Program-made: the position numbers and the translations under genes | Notes under the pieces: model-generated | The model's input: the letters and a program-made list of their open reading frames with translations, nothing else | What the model was told of the DNA's origin: nothing | Databases searched by the model: none | NCBI GenBank assembly: GCA_023410025.1 | Contig: JAEYQM010000069.1 | Coordinates: 1-14,078 of the forward strand | Length of the DNA: 14,078 nt | Source of the DNA: Bacillota bacterium | Lineage (GTDB): Bacteria; Bacillota_I; Bacilli_A; ML615J-28; CAG-698 | Direction: 5' to 3' | Shown here: positions 6,998 to 14,078 of the stretch, piece by piece | Position numbering within the stretch: position 1 is the first letter of the stretch | Layout: each line of letters opens with the position of its first letter

Positions 6998-6998
6998 A

Positions 6999-8738
6999 AT
7001 GAAACGTTATTGGAAATATGCAAAACCCTATTTATCATCATTTATATTAGGTCCAATATGTATGATTATAGAAGTTGTTGGGGAAGTAATGATGCCTTTA
7101 TTATTAAAAAATATAATTGATAAAGGTGTTGAAGGACAATTAGGAATAAACTACGTAATTCTTACCGGAATTACAATGATTATAACTGCCCTATGTATGA
7201 TGGGTGGTGGAGTAGGTGGAGCATTCTTTGCAATCAAAGCTTCAACTGGATTTGCTAATGATTTACGTAAAGATATGTTTATTCACATTCAAAAATTCTC
7301 ATTTAATAATATTGATAAATATAATACTGGATCTTTAGTAACTAGACTTACAAATGATGTAACACAAGTTCAAAGTATGATTCAAATGTTATTAAGAATG
7401 GCACTAAGATCTCCAGGGATGTTAATTGGTGCTTTAATTATGGCATTTACATTAAATACTAGTTTAGCTTTAGTAATTCTAGCAGTAATTCCATTCTTAT
7501 CATTTATTATTTATTTAATATTGAAAAATGCTTCACCAAGATTTTCAGAAATGCAAAAAAAACTAGATACATTAAATATAACAACTCAAGAAAACTTAAC
7601 TAATATTAGGGTTGTTAAATCATTTGTTCGAGAAAGTTTTGAAGAGGAAAAATTTAAAAGTGCAAATCTTGATTTGAAGGAAAGCACAATTAAAGCAATG
7701 AAGATTATTATCTTTACAATGCCAGTTATGACATTTGCAATGAATATAACTACACTAGCTGTTGTATGGTTTGGTGGTAGACAAATAGTTGCCTTTGGTA
7801 TGAGTACTGGTACGCTTACAGCTTTTGTAAATTATGTAACCCAAATTCTAACATCTTTAATGATGGTTTCTATGATTATCCTTAATGGTTCAAGAGCATA
7901 TGCATCATTAAAGAGAATTGACGAAATATTTGATACTGATATTGACTTAACTGATGATGATGCTAGTAATAAAGAAATTTCTGTTCAAGAAGGAAAAATC
8001 GAATTTAAAAATGTTGATTTTAAATACTATAAAAATAATGAAAAATGGGTATTAGAAAATATAAATATTACAATTAATCCAGGTGAAACAGTTGGTATAA
8101 TTGGTTCAACTGGATCAGGAAAATCAAGTTTAGTTCAACTAATTCCTCGTTTATACGATGTTGATAATGGTGAAGTATTAGTAGATGATGTAAATGTAAA
8201 AGAATATTCACTTAAAAATCTTCGTAACGGTGTTGGTATTGTTCTTCAAAAGAATGTATTATTCTCAGGAACAATTAAAGAAAACCTAAAATGGGGAGAT
8301 GAAGAAGCAAGTGATGATGAAATTGTAAAGAGTACAGAAAGTGCTCAAGCACACTGGTTTATATCATCATTTAATGATGGATATGATACAGAACTTGGTC
8401 AAGGTGGAACTAACGTATCTGGTGGACAAAAACAAAGATTAAGTATTGCAAGAACATTACTTAAAAAACCAAAGATCTTAATTTTAGATGATAGTACTAG
8501 TGCAGTAGATACAGCAACTGAATCAAAAATTAGAGATGCTTTTAAAAATGATCTACCTAATATGACAAAGATTATAATTGCTCAAAGAATATCTTCAGTA
8601 ATTGATGCTGATAAAATTATTGTACTAGATGATGGTAAGATAGTTGGAATTGGTGTTCATGATCAATTAATGGATAATTGTGAAACATATAATGAGATAT
8701 ATTATTCACAAATGGATAAGAAGGTGACTACAAAATGA
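6999..8738 (+). CDS. ABC exporter half-transporter, degenerate-site subunit (BmrC/YheI-like)
   Basis: A 579-residue half-transporter with a six-helix membrane domain (about 10-310) fused to an ATPase domain (about 335-570). Walker A is GSTGSGKSS (369-377) and the signature is VSGGQ (473-477). Walker B ends ILDD, so the catalytic Glu is replaced by Asp (D498), and the switch His is Gln (Q529 in IAQRI). This is the pattern of the non-hydrolysing nucleotide site in heterodimeric multidrug exporters such as BmrC, LmrC and TM287. The ATG at 6999 is preferred over an upstream TTG at 6936 because AGAGGAAG lies 7 nt before it and its product begins MKRYWKYAKPYL, as homologues do. It starts 1 nt after the MarR stop and its TGA overlaps the next ATG. 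Substrate cannot be deduced. Confidence 0.9.
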   Translation: MKRYWKYAKPYLSSFILGPICMIIEVVGEVMMPLLLKNIIDKGVEGQLGINYVILTGITMIITALCMMGGGVGGAFFAIKASTGFANDLRKDMFIHIQKFSFNNIDKYNTGSLVTRLTNDVTQVQSMIQMLLRMALRSPGMLIGALIMAFTLNTSLALVILAVIPFLSFIIYLILKNASPRFSEMQKKLDTLNITTQENLTNIRVVKSFVRESFEEEKFKSANLDLKESTIKAMKIIIFTMPVMTFAMNITTLAVVWFGGRQIVAFGMSTGTLTAFVNYVTQILTSLMMVSMIILNGSRAYASLKRIDEIFDTDIDLTDDDASNKEISVQEGKIEFKNVDFKYYKNNEKWVLENINITINPGETVGIIGSTGSGKSSLVQLIPRLYDVDNGEVLVDDVNVKEYSLKNLRNGVGIVLQKNVLFSGTIKENLKWGDEEASDDEIVKSTESAQAHWFISSFNDGYDTELGQGGTNVSGGQKQRLSIARTLLKKPKILILDDSTSAVDTATESKIRDAFKNDLPNMTKIIIAQRISSVIDADKIIVLDDGKIVGIGVHDQLMDNCETYNEIYYSQMDKKVTTK

Positions 8739-10657
8739 GCCAAATAAGCGAACAAAGAAAAGAAATATTATTAAGAAAATATGGTGCTAAAAAGAATGGT
8801 CAAGGTGCAAAAGGTAAGGATCTAAGTAACTTTGTTGGACCTCGTGGTCCACGTGGTGCAATGGGTGGAGGTAAACCTAAAAACGCATTGACAACCTTAA
8901 ATAGATTACTTGCCTATTTAGGCAAAGATAAGATAAAAGTATTTTTAGTCTTACTATGTGTAATAGGAAGTAGCCTAGCAAGTTTAGGTGGTAGTTACAT
9001 ATTACGCCCTATTATTAATAATTTAGTTTCTAAAGACTTAACAGATCTACAAAAAATAAATAATTTAATAAATGGATTATTGATTATGGCTGGGATTTAT
9101 TTTTGTGGTGTAATTCTATCTTATCTCCAACAAAGAGTAATGATTAATGTATCACAAAATGCAGTTGTAAGATTAAGAGAAGATCTTTTCCATAAAGTTC
9201 AAAAGTTGCCTTTAAAATATCTTGACACTAATTCTCATGGAGATATCATGAGTAGATATACTAATGACTTAGATTTAGTTGGTGAAATGTTAAACAATAC
9301 AATGTCACAAATATTCTCTGGAGTTATTACATTAGTTGGTACAGTAACATTTATGTTTATAACTAACTGGATATTAGCTACAGTTATGGTAATTGCAGTT
9401 CCTTTCCTTGTGAAGGTTGGGGGATTAATTGGTAAAAATAGTAGGAAATATTTCACTAGACAACAACAAGCAGTAGGTGCAATTAATGGATATATTGAAG
9501 AAACAATTACAGGTCAAAAGGTAATCAAAGTATTCTGCCATGAAGATGTTGCAATTGAAGAATTTGAATTCTTAAGTGATCAATTAAGAAAGGAACAAAG
9601 TAAAGCTCAATTTTTTGGTGGAATTATGGGACCAGTAATGGGTAACTTAGGTCAAGTAAGTTATACATTATCTGCTACAATAGGTGGTGTTTTATGTTTG
9701 TTGGATAAATTTGATATTGGTGGATTAACAATATTTACGAACTACTCAAGACATTTTGCTCGTCCTATAAGTGAATTATCATTACAAATGAATACAATAT
9801 TTGCAGCCCTAGCTGGTGCAGAAAGAGTATTTGAAGTTTTAGATGAAGATTTAGAACCGGAAGATAAAAAAGATGCAATTACAATTTGTTCTTTTGAAAA
9901 CTCTGTTGATAATGGTGTTTATATTAAAGGTGAAGTAAAATTAAATAATGTAACTTTTGGGTATGTACCAAATCAAACAGTTTTAAAGAATATTAATGTT
10001 GATGCTAAACCTGGTCAAAAATTTGCCTTTGTAGGTTCAACAGGAGCAGGTAAAACAACTATTACAAATCTAATAAATAGATTTTATGAAATTAATGATG
10101 GAGAAATTTTAATTGATGGAATAAATGTACAAGATATTAAAAAGGATTCATTAAGAAGCAATATTGCAATGGTCCTTCAAGATACCCATCTATTTTCTGG
10201 AACAGTTAGAGATAATATAAGATATGGAAGACTTGATGCAACAGATGAAGAAGTAGTTACAGCAGCAAAAATTGCTTGTGCACATTCATTTATTAAAAGA
10301 CTTCCTCAAGGATATGACACAGTATTAGATGGTGATGGATTAAACTTAAGTCAAGGTGAACGTCAACTTCTAAATATTGCTCGTGCTGCTATATCTAAAG
10401 CTCCTATTATAATCCTAGATGAAGCAACTTCATCAGTTGATACAAGAACTGAAAAGTTAATTGAAAAGGGTATGGATCAATTAATGAAGAACAGAACAAC
10501 ATTTGTTATTGCTCATAGATTATCAACCGTTAGAAATTCTGATTTGATTATTGTTTTAGAACATGGACAAATTATTGAAAAAGGAACACATGATGAATTA
10601 CTTACCATGGGTGGAAGATACTATCAACTATATACAGGTGCTGTTGAATTAGACTAA
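8735..10657 (+). CDS. ABC exporter half-transporter, catalytic subunit (BmrD/YheH-like)
   Basis: A 640-residue half-transporter, partner of the preceding one. An unusual N-terminal extension of about 50 residues, rich in Gly, Lys, Arg and Pro (VGPRGPRGAMGGGKPK), precedes the membrane domain (about 60-345). The ATPase domain has Walker A GSTGAGKTT (434-442), Walker B ILDE with catalytic E563, and switch H594 in IAHRLS. Its signature is LSQGE (538-542) instead of LSGGQ, so it completes the degenerate site of its partner while its own Walker motifs pair with the partner's intact VSGGQ. It begins inside an ATGA overlap with the upstream stop, with AGGTGA (8722-8727) 7 nt before, which indicates translational coupling and equal subunit amounts. 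A terminator follows at once. Confidence 0.92.
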   Translation: MSQISEQRKEILLRKYGAKKNGQGAKGKDLSNFVGPRGPRGAMGGGKPKNALTTLNRLLAYLGKDKIKVFLVLLCVIGSSLASLGGSYILRPIINNLVSKDLTDLQKINNLINGLLIMAGIYFCGVILSYLQQRVMINVSQNAVVRLREDLFHKVQKLPLKYLDTNSHGDIMSRYTNDLDLVGEMLNNTMSQIFSGVITLVGTVTFMFITNWILATVMVIAVPFLVKVGGLIGKNSRKYFTRQQQAVGAINGYIEETITGQKVIKVFCHEDVAIEEFEFLSDQLRKEQSKAQFFGGIMGPVMGNLGQVSYTLSATIGGVLCLLDKFDIGGLTIFTNYSRHFARPISELSLQMNTIFAALAGAERVFEVLDEDLEPEDKKDAITICSFENSVDNGVYIKGEVKLNNVTFGYVPNQTVLKNINVDAKPGQKFAFVGSTGAGKTTITNLINRFYEINDGEILIDGINVQDIKKDSLRSNIAMVLQDTHLFSGTVRDNIRYGRLDATDEEVVTAAKIACAHSFIKRLPQGYDTVLDGDGLNLSQGERQLLNIARAAISKAPIIILDEATSSVDTRTEKLIEKGMDQLMKNRTTFVIAHRLSTVRNSDLIIVLEHGQIIEKGTHDELLTMGGRYYQLYTGAVELD

Positions 10658-10664
10658 TTAATAG

Positions 10665-10700
10665 AAAATCTATATACATAAATTGTATATAGATTTTTTA
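10665..10700 (+). terminator. Terminator of the MarR-ABC operon
   Basis: AAAATCTATATACA (10665-10678) pairs over 14 bp with TGTATATAGATTTT (10684-10697) around a 5-nt loop, continuing into a six-T run. It begins 8 nt after the stop codon. Confidence 0.82.
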
Positions 10701-10895
10701 ATTTAATAAATAAAAATATTATAATATGTTAACTAAAGGGTTTTTGTTAAATGTCAATATAAGTTTTAAAACATTCTAAATTTATATATTTAAAATATTA
10801 TATATTACCCTACAACCACCTCTAGTATGATAATACTTTTTATGTAATTAATATAATGGTCTAAAAAAAAGTTGACCGTACAATTTTATGATATC

Positions 10896-10924
10896 TTGAA
10901 AGTAAACAAATAAAAATATATAAA
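10896..10924 (+). promoter_or_regulatory. Candidate promoter of the TspO-family gene
   Basis: TTGAAA (10896-10901) and TATAAA (10919-10924) with an exact 17-nt spacer, each one base off consensus. The predicted leader is about 55 nt. Confidence 0.5.
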
Positions 10925-10984
10925 ATATTTATTACGAATATATTATAAAGTAATATAAATTGAAGATTGTGAATAAATTTTAGT

Positions 10985-11428
10985 ATGAATAAACTTAAGA
11001 AAATATTTTATATTTTTTCACCAATTGTTTATGGAACACTAATTGGTTTATTTAGTCAACGAGATATAGACTTTCTTGATAATTTAAATCGTCATATTAC
11101 TGTTCCAAACTTTTTATTCCCTATTATTTGGAGTATTTTATATCTATTAATGGGTTATTGGGCATATTTAGAAGATAAAAATGGAGATGATAAGTTAGTA
11201 TCCATCTATTGGATTAGTTTAGGAATAAATCTATTATTTACCCCTTTACTGTTTACTTTTCATTTAATAGTTGCTGCCCTTATAGATGTATTAGTATTAT
11301 TAATTCTAGTAACCTATATATTTATAAAAGATAAGACAAAAAAAAGATATTTATTACTCCCCTATATAATATGGCTAGTATTTGCATTAATTTTAATGAT
11401 TGATCTAACAATATCTAATGTTCTTTAG
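10985..11428 (+). CDS. TspO/MBR-family membrane protein
   Basis: A 147-residue protein with five predicted helices (about 9-24, 44-62, 70-88, 92-114 and 122-142), the size and topology of the TspO/peripheral benzodiazepine receptor family, which binds porphyrins and other tetrapyrroles or lipids in the membrane. Matching segments are VPNFLFPIIWSILYLLMGYWAYLE (41-63, with W49 and the LYxxMG motif), YWISLGINLLFTPLLF (75-90) and LLLPYIIWLVFAL (123-135). Aromatic positions that are usually Trp in PxWxFP and NxxW are Phe43/Leu and Phe here, so it is a divergent member. Start choice rests on the family N-terminus, because no Shine-Dalgarno site is visible just before this ATG. It has its own promoter and shares a bidirectional terminator with the opposing gene. 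Bacterial TspO roles include stress and tetrapyrrole handling; its role here is not shown. Confidence 0.75.
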   Translation: MNKLKKIFYIFSPIVYGTLIGLFSQRDIDFLDNLNRHITVPNFLFPIIWSILYLLMGYWAYLEDKNGDDKLVSIYWISLGINLLFTPLLFTFHLIVAALIDVLVLLILVTYIFIKDKTKKRYLLLPYIIWLVFALILMIDLTISNVL

Positions 11429-11453
11429 AATTGTATAATTAAACTTTTTTATA

Positions 11454-11504
11454 GTAAAAAAAATACTTCTATATGGTATCATTCCATACAGAAGTGTTTT
11501 ATTA
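11454..11504. terminator. Bidirectional terminator between the TspO gene and the opposing gene
   Basis: A long stem pairs 11461-11476 with 11484-11499 around a 7-nt loop, with one A-C mismatch and one G-T pair. An A-run lies on its left and a T-run on its right, so it can terminate transcription from both directions. The right arm ends 2 nt before the stop codon of the minus-strand gene. Confidence 0.8.
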
Positions 11505-11930
11505 TAGGAATCTCTTTAATTCCTGTACATTATTTTCTTCAAACTTTAAAAGTTTTTCCATTAATTCCTTTATATTTGTATTTGCATCACTATATTTCTT
11601 TAAATTTTTTATTGCATTAATAATTCCCATATTGCTGCCAACTATTAACATTTCTGCTATATGTGATGACGACTTATCAGTAAGTGTCTGAATATTAATC
11701 ATTAAATATGTTCTTACCTTCTCTAGCGTACTTATACCTTTTTCATCACAACCATTTTCGTTTAATAATTTTTGAGCTTGTTCATTTATTTGTGTATACT
11801 CATTTAGTTGTGAATTTAAATAATTTGTAAAGTCATTGTCCTTAGTAATTCCTAAAATTTGATTAATTGTAACCATTCCCATTTGTGAATTTTGAAAAAT
11901 AAAATTTAAAAGTTCTGTATTTCCATCCAT
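11502..11930 (-). CDS. Conserved-looking helical protein of unknown function
   Basis: A 142-residue soluble protein predicted to be almost entirely alpha-helical: helices near 3-28, 32-59, 67-88 (ending TLTDKSS), 89-113 (HIAEMLIVGSNMGIINAIKNLKKY) and 116-142. The four- or five-helix pattern, with Glu and His scattered inside helices (E45, E50, H90, E93), recalls ferritin-like or DUF2383-type bundles, but the exact ExxH metal-site spacing is not clear and I do not assign it. It has no signal peptide or membrane span. AAAGGAG (11946-11939 region, minus strand) lies 8 nt before the ATG. A candidate -35/-10 pair, TTGTTA and TAATAA with an 18-nt spacer, lies just upstream on the minus strand. It is monocistronic. 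Confidence 0.65.
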   Translation of the reverse strand: MDGNTELLNFIFQNSQMGMVTINQILGITKDNDFTNYLNSQLNEYTQINEQAQKLLNENGCDEKGISTLEKVRTYLMINIQTLTDKSSSHIAEMLIVGSNMGIINAIKNLKKYSDANTNIKELMEKLLKFEENNVQELKRFL

Positions 11931-12133
11931 AAAAAAGTCTCCTTTACAATTATTATGTCCACAAATTTATTATTAACAAATAAAAAATAATAAAATTTAC
12001 AAAAAATATGTTATAATAATTATGTACTATTTATCTTTAAAAAACAAATTAAGTTTAATTTATAACTATTTTATATATAATTGGTTTTATTAAGTAACAA
12101 TGAATCATAATAATAAATCGTAAATATTATATG

Positions 12134-12161
12134 TTTATAATAATTTTAAATGATTTATAAT
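12134..12161 (+). promoter_or_regulatory. Candidate promoter of the DegV gene
   Basis: A perfect -10 TATAAT (12156-12161) with a weak -35 TTTATA (12134-12139) 16 nt upstream, giving a leader of about 30 nt. Another TATAAT with an upstream TG (12009-12017) could drive the same gene with a leader of about 180 nt. The two cannot be separated by eye. Confidence 0.35.
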
Positions 12162-12196
12162 AGTATGTTAATATTTTTATTTCAAAGGAGAAAATT

Positions 12197-13051
12197 ATGA
12201 AAAAAGAAAAAATTGCAGTGTTAACTGATTCTGGTTCTGATATTGAAAGGTCATATGCTCAAAATCTGTTTATCTTACCCTTAACAATTCAAATTGATGA
12301 TCAAACTTATATTGATGGTATTGATATTACACTAGGTGAAGTTTTAGAAAAACTTGATACAAACAAGGTAACAACATCTTTACCAAAACCTGAGGTAATT
12401 TTAGAAACATTGGACAAGATAAAATCATTAGGTTATACCCATGTTATCATAAATACAATTTCATCAGGCTTAAGCGGAACATACAATGTTATTAGAATGC
12501 TAGTAGATGAATATGATGGTCTAGTAATTAGTATAATTGATACTAGAAATATAAGTAAAGGTAGCGGATATGCCGCTTATAATGCATTAGAACTAATTGA
12601 AGAAGGAAAGTCATTTGATGAAATTATTTCAATATTAGAAAATAATTTAGATAATCAAAAAGTATTCTTTACAATTGGTACTGTAGAATACTTAAGACGA
12701 GGCGGAAGAATTGGTCTTGTTGCCGGTACTGTTGCAAGTTTATTGCATATTAAGCCTATTATCTCATGTAATGAAAAGGGTGTGTATTACACTGTTAAAA
12801 AAGCAATGGGTTACCAAAAGGCGATTAGACAAGCAATAGAAGTAGCCTTTGATTTTGCAAGCGAAGCAAGTAAATATGATATTACTGTACTAGTAGCAAA
12901 AGTAGATGAGAGAATAGAAGCATTTATTGAAGAGATTAAGGCCCTATTTACAAATAAAAGAAATTTTGAAATTAAATCTATTACACCTGCTTTAGCAATT
13001 CATACTGGTCCAGAAGCATTTGGTCTTGTTATAAGAAAGTTAGTTTATTAG
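12197..13051 (+). CDS. DegV/FakB family fatty-acid-binding protein
   Basis: A 284-residue cytoplasmic protein of the DegV family, whose members bind one fatty acid and, as FakB, present it to the kinase FakA for phosphorylation and entry into phospholipid synthesis. Family motifs in order are LTDSGSD (9-15), TTSLP (59-63, the conserved T-S at the fatty-acid head group), SSGLSGTYN (89-97), EYLRRGGRIG (164-173), LLHIKPII (about 183-190), and the C-terminal HTGPEAFGL (from H269). Length is normal for the family. GGAG lies 6 nt before the ATG. No fakA-like dihydroxyacetone-kinase gene occurs in the window, as expected for scattered FakB paralogues. Chain specificity cannot be read from sequence. 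Confidence 0.9.
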   Translation: MKKEKIAVLTDSGSDIERSYAQNLFILPLTIQIDDQTYIDGIDITLGEVLEKLDTNKVTTSLPKPEVILETLDKIKSLGYTHVIINTISSGLSGTYNVIRMLVDEYDGLVISIIDTRNISKGSGYAAYNALELIEEGKSFDEIISILENNLDNQKVFFTIGTVEYLRRGGRIGLVAGTVASLLHIKPIISCNEKGVYYTVKKAMGYQKAIRQAIEVAFDFASEASKYDITVLVAKVDERIEAFIEEIKALFTNKRNFEIKSITPALAIHTGPEAFGLVIRKLVY

Positions 13052-13488
13052 ATTAATAATTAAGCAATAATATTATTGTTTAAAAAGTTATAGATAAAGA
13101 ACTGTTTTTATTATATCTTAAATTATATTTTAATAATATGTACCATAATATATAAGAATATATTATCAAATTAATATTATAATAATATGTAAATGTGAAT
13201 AAGTATTTTAAATATTATATTTTAGTCTTAATATATCTTAATTAAGTTATTGAATAAAATATTTACAAGACTATTAAATATAATTTAATAAAAGTCTTAA
13301 TGTCAGTGCTACTAATTATTAAAGATAATGTATTTATCTAATATTAATAAAGAAGCAACTAAATTGACTTCTGAAAATAAAAGAAGTACAATAAAGCATA
13401 TTAGTACAAATTGGTAATAGTTTAAAATAATATTGTTTGGCTACTTATATAGATTTGTATTTAAAATATAATAAAAACAGGAGAAATT
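13052..13488. other. Intergenic spacer, 437 nt, with local structure
   Basis: The longest gene-free stretch. After a weak hairpin, about 13090-13310 is nearly pure A/T with no feature. From 13328 to 13417 there is a 29-codon open frame starting ATG and ending TAA (begins MYLSNINKEATKL) without a clear ribosome site. In the same place, inverted repeats overlap: AGAAG 13351-13355 or AGAAGT 13382-13387 can each pair with ACTTCT 13367-13372, and GTACAATA 13386-13393 pairs with TATT(A)GTAC 13399-13407. I see no known riboswitch or T-box signature. No strong promoter for the next gene is evident; the TATAAT at 13467-13472 is too close to the start codon to allow a normal leader. Confidence 0.55.
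13061..13083 (+). terminator. Weak hairpin after the DegV gene
   Basis: TAAGCAAT (13061-13068) can pair with ATTGTTTA (13075-13082), including one G-T pair, about 10 nt after the stop. The core CAATAATATTATTG is a perfect 14-bp palindrome. No long T-run follows, so it may be a weak terminator or an RNA-stabilising hairpin only. Confidence 0.35.
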
Positions 13489-14043
13489 ATGAAAAAACAT
13501 ATTGCTATTGTAAATGGATCACTTCGCAAACAATCTTTTAATCAATCGATTGTTGACTATATAAAATCAGTATTAGAATCAAAAGGATATTCAGTTACTC
13601 AACTTGATATATCTAAGTTACCACTTATTAATCAAGACTATGAATTTCCAGCACCAGTAGAAGTTGCTGCCATAAGAGAAGATGTAAAGAAAGCTGATGC
13701 GCTATGGCTTGTAACACCAGAATTTAATGGTAGTGTTCCAGCCCCACTTAAAAATTTCTTAGACTGGATTTCAAGACCAGTGACAAAAGGTGTATTTGGT
13801 GCACCAGACTTCGTATTTGGAAAACTTGTTGCCATCAGTGGTGCAGCTGGAAGATCTAAAGCGGCCCTAGTAATGAATGAATTACAAGGATTATTAACTC
13901 GTATGGCGATGAAACCATTAGAAACAATGGGAGGAATTGCTCTACCTGCTGAAGCTTTTCAAACAGGTTTATTAACATTATCAGATGAAGATAAAAAAGT
14001 ATTTGATTATCAAGTAGAAAAATTCATTGAAGCTTTAAAATAA
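13489..14043 (+). CDS. NADPH-dependent FMN reductase / flavodoxin-fold oxidoreductase
   Basis: A 184-residue cytoplasmic flavoprotein of the NADPH-dependent FMN reductase family (which includes chromate, quinone and azo reductases). The FMN-phosphate loop is GSLRKQSFN (10-18) after the first strand IAIVN. The second hallmark is TPEFNGSVPAPLKNFLDW (76-93), which contacts the isoalloxazine ring and the dimer interface. SGAAGRSKA (117-125) continues the flavin site. Length is normal, and the C-terminal helix is complete. AGGAG (13479-13483) lies 5 nt before the ATG. It probably reduces quinones or other electrophiles with NAD(P)H; the natural acceptor is not predictable. No other gene in the window is tied to it. 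Confidence 0.88.
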   Translation: MKKHIAIVNGSLRKQSFNQSIVDYIKSVLESKGYSVTQLDISKLPLINQDYEFPAPVEVAAIREDVKKADALWLVTPEFNGSVPAPLKNFLDWISRPVTKGVFGAPDFVFGKLVAISGAAGRSKAALVMNELQGLLTRMAMKPLETMGGIALPAEAFQTGLLTLSDEDKKVFDYQVEKFIEALK

Positions 14044-14078
14044 AAGAACAACTCCAAAATTTATAGTGTATTTGCTAT

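Larger units (their letters stand above)
10658..10984. other. Intergenic spacer, 327 nt
   Basis: Contains the operon terminator on the left and the TspO-gene promoter on the right. The middle (about 10701-10890) is AT-rich with no open frame or defensible hairpin. It includes CTAAAAAAAAGTTG (10861-10874), a near copy of a sequence on the other side of the operon at 6374-6386. Confidence 0.7.

Noticed and set aside
6936..6998. Upstream TTG start for the first ABC subunit, overlapping the MarR gene by 62 nt
   Set aside because: The ATG at 6999 has a good ribosome site at the right distance and gives the family-typical N-terminus, while the extra residues are only a frame-shifted reading of the MarR C-terminus.
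8735..8738. TGA read as Trp (Mycoplasma-type code)
   Set aside because: Tryptophan is encoded by TGG in the genes I checked, and the ATGA overlap fits TGA as a true stop between two separate ABC subunits.
11473..11691. Plus-strand open frame of 72 codons antisense to the helical protein
   Set aside because: It starts inside the bidirectional terminator and is Phe/Ser-rich low complexity, as expected for the reverse complement of a Lys/Glu/Asn-rich gene.
13090..13310. Many short A/T palindromes such as AATATATT-type repeats
   Set aside because: In DNA this rich in A and T short inverted repeats are expected by chance, and none has a G/C-containing core or a following T-run.
13467..13472. TATAAT as -10 box of the FMN reductase gene
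   Set aside because: A start point 6-7 nt downstream would fall on the Shine-Dalgarno site, leaving almost no leader. Such hexamers are frequent by chance here.

Overview
The window reads as chromosomal DNA of a very AT-rich, Gram-positive-type bacterium (Bacillota or a relative that kept the standard code). Coding sequence is strongly A/T-biased at third positions and spacers are almost pure A/T. Most genes have strong purine-rich Shine-Dalgarno sites. Two genes carry lipoprotein signal peptides with Cys lipoboxes. Tryptophan is read as TGG wherever I checked, and one gene ends in TGA, which argues against the TGA=Trp code of Mycoplasma/Spiroplasma. I cannot name a genus. I see no tRNA, rRNA, CRISPR array, intact insertion sequence or phage module.

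Layout: (1) the last 31 codons of a gene that begins upstream (1-96), then a complete DUF2804 gene (+) with its own terminator. (2) A minus-strand pair, transcribed toward the DUF2804 gene: a small PII-like protein followed 1 nt later by a Kef/CPA2-type cation:proton antiporter. (3) A plus-strand lipoprotein with a von Willebrand A domain of the YfbK type. (4) A second lipoprotein of unknown function and a small four-helix membrane protein, closed by a strong terminator. (5) A MarR regulator plus two half-size ABC exporters in one tight operon (1-nt gap, then ATGA overlap), with a near-consensus promoter in front and a terminator behind. (6) A TspO/MBR-family membrane protein, facing a minus-strand helical protein of unknown function across a shared bidirectional terminator. 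(7) A DegV/FakB fatty-acid-binding protein. (8) After a long, nearly gene-free AT-rich spacer, an NADPH-dependent FMN reductase/flavodoxin-fold protein.

The clearest functional units are two. In the MarR-ABC-ABC operon, the exporter halves are complementary in the way known for BmrCD/LmrCD/TM287-288: the first half has lost the catalytic Glu and switch His, while the second has them but has a degenerate signature motif. In the PII-like/antiporter operon, a small trimeric-type sensor probably gates a channel-like antiporter that lacks the usual RCK/TrkA regulatory domain. I find no strong case for a wholly undescribed system. The points most worth following are the PII-antiporter pairing, a perfect 16-bp palindrome upstream of it, the conserved but unexplained 142-residue protein, and the structured 437-nt spacer before the FMN reductase.
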